In this document: positions 5,578 to 5,886 of the stretch, piece after piece | How positions within the stretch are numbered: the first letter of the stretch is position 1 | Layout: every line of letters starts with the position of its first letter | Source: Planctomycetia bacterium | GTDB lineage: Bacteria > Planctomycetota > PLA2 > JAEUHO01 | Direction: 5' to 3' | Assembly (NCBI GenBank): GCA_030618975.1 | Contig: JAUXCH010000348.1 | Span: 1 to 5,886, forward strand | DNA: 5,886 nt | Notes under the pieces: model-generated | What the model was told of the DNA's origin: nothing | The model's database searches: none | Seen by the model: only the letters and a program-made list of their open reading frames with translations | Position numbers and translations under genes: made by a program

Positions 5578-5886
5578 TCAGGGATCCGCGGAGGCGGCCA
5601 CGTCCTGGAGCTCCCAGACCGCCGCCCGGCCGTCCACCAGCTCCCAGGGATCCCAGTCGGAGAAGGCGACCACGAAGAGCTTGTCCGGCGTCATGAGCAG
5701 CGTGAGGCCGGCGTCGCTGTCCCGGAACGGGTCCATGGGTTTCTCCGCCAACGACAGCGTCTTCGCCATCGGCACCCCCCACGCCATCCAGGCGCGAAAG
5801 ACCTGGAGGCACGACCGCGCCTGGCTCACCGTCTCCGACGGAGCGTTCGGCGACGGGGTCGTCTCCGACAGTACCCAACGGGCCAA
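5578..5886 (-). CDS. Hypothetical protein, C-terminal part (5' end off the window)
   Basis: An open frame of 102 codons from the right edge to a TGA at 5578-5580; the start is beyond the window, and the edge TTG need not be a start. I do not recognise the family. The sequence looks protein-like, not a shadow: it has a plausible mix of hydrophobic strands (LTLLMTPDKLFVVAF, residues 61-75), a Trp-rich amphipathic segment (VFRAWMAWGVPMAKTLSL, 29-46) and an acidic ending DWDPWELVDGRAAVWELQD (77-95). The TTPSPNAPSE stretch (9-18) resembles a Pro/Ser/Thr-rich linker, so this could be the last domain of a larger or exported protein; that is speculation. It is convergent with the dehydrogenase, with 41 nt between stops. 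That gap holds only a weak CCGAG/CTCGG stem (5555-5574). Confidence 0.6.
   Translation of the reverse strand: MARWVLSETTPSPNAPSETVSQARSCLQVFRAWMAWGVPMAKTLSLAEKPMDPFRDSDAGLTLLMTPDKLFVVAFSDWDPWELVDGRAAVWELQDVAASADP

Noticed and set aside
4109..5878. Minus-strand open frame of 589 codons opposite the dehydrogenase gene
   Set aside because: The plus strand encodes a clear opine dehydrogenase with catalytic motifs; the antisense frame spans three unrelated regions and has no recognisable domain.

Overview
The window is GC-rich, compactly coded bacterial DNA. Most starts have Shine-Dalgarno sites (GGGAGG-type), and genes lie on both strands as short, mostly unrelated units. Nothing here fixes the taxon. 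A bacterial serpin, a membrane-anchored protein of carboxypeptidase-regulatory/Ig-like modules, a VapBC pair and very GC-rich codon use fit a large-genome, high-GC environmental lineage such as Planctomycetota, Gemmatimonadota or Myxococcota. That placement is inference.

Layout: (1) 2-169 (+) is the last 55 codons of an inhibitory-type serpin whose body lies upstream of the window. (2) 279-1505 (+) is an AAA_14/DUF4143-family ATPase with an intact P-loop and a C-terminal PD-(D/E)XK-like motif. It is preceded by a striking four-half-site dyad (245-275) and has no Shine-Dalgarno. (3) 1548-2181 (-) is a type II toxin-antitoxin operon: a ribbon-helix-helix VapB-like antitoxin (1951-2181) overlapping by 11 nt a VapC PIN-domain toxin (1548-1961). 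Its likely promoter lies inside an 8-bp-arm inverted repeat (2224-2256). (4) 2404-4317 (+) is a 637-residue protein with an N-terminal membrane segment and several beta-sandwich modules, diverging from vapBC across 222 nt. (5) 4433-5536 (+) is an opine (octopine/nopaline-type) dehydrogenase-family oxidoreductase with its catalytic residues in place. (6) 5578-5886 (-) is the C-terminal part of an unrecognised protein that runs off the right edge, convergent with the dehydrogenase.

The genes do not form one pathway. The ATPase and vapBC (about 245-2260) face each other, each has its own palindromic control region, and both belong to families common in accessory DNA, so this block may be a small insertion between housekeeping-like genes. 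No rRNA, tRNA, CRISPR array, insertion sequence or transposase was found. No stretch over 300 bases lacks a gene; the longest intergenic region is 2182-2403. I did not find a convincing new multi-gene system. The most informative non-coding signal is the compound operator-like dyad at 245-275.
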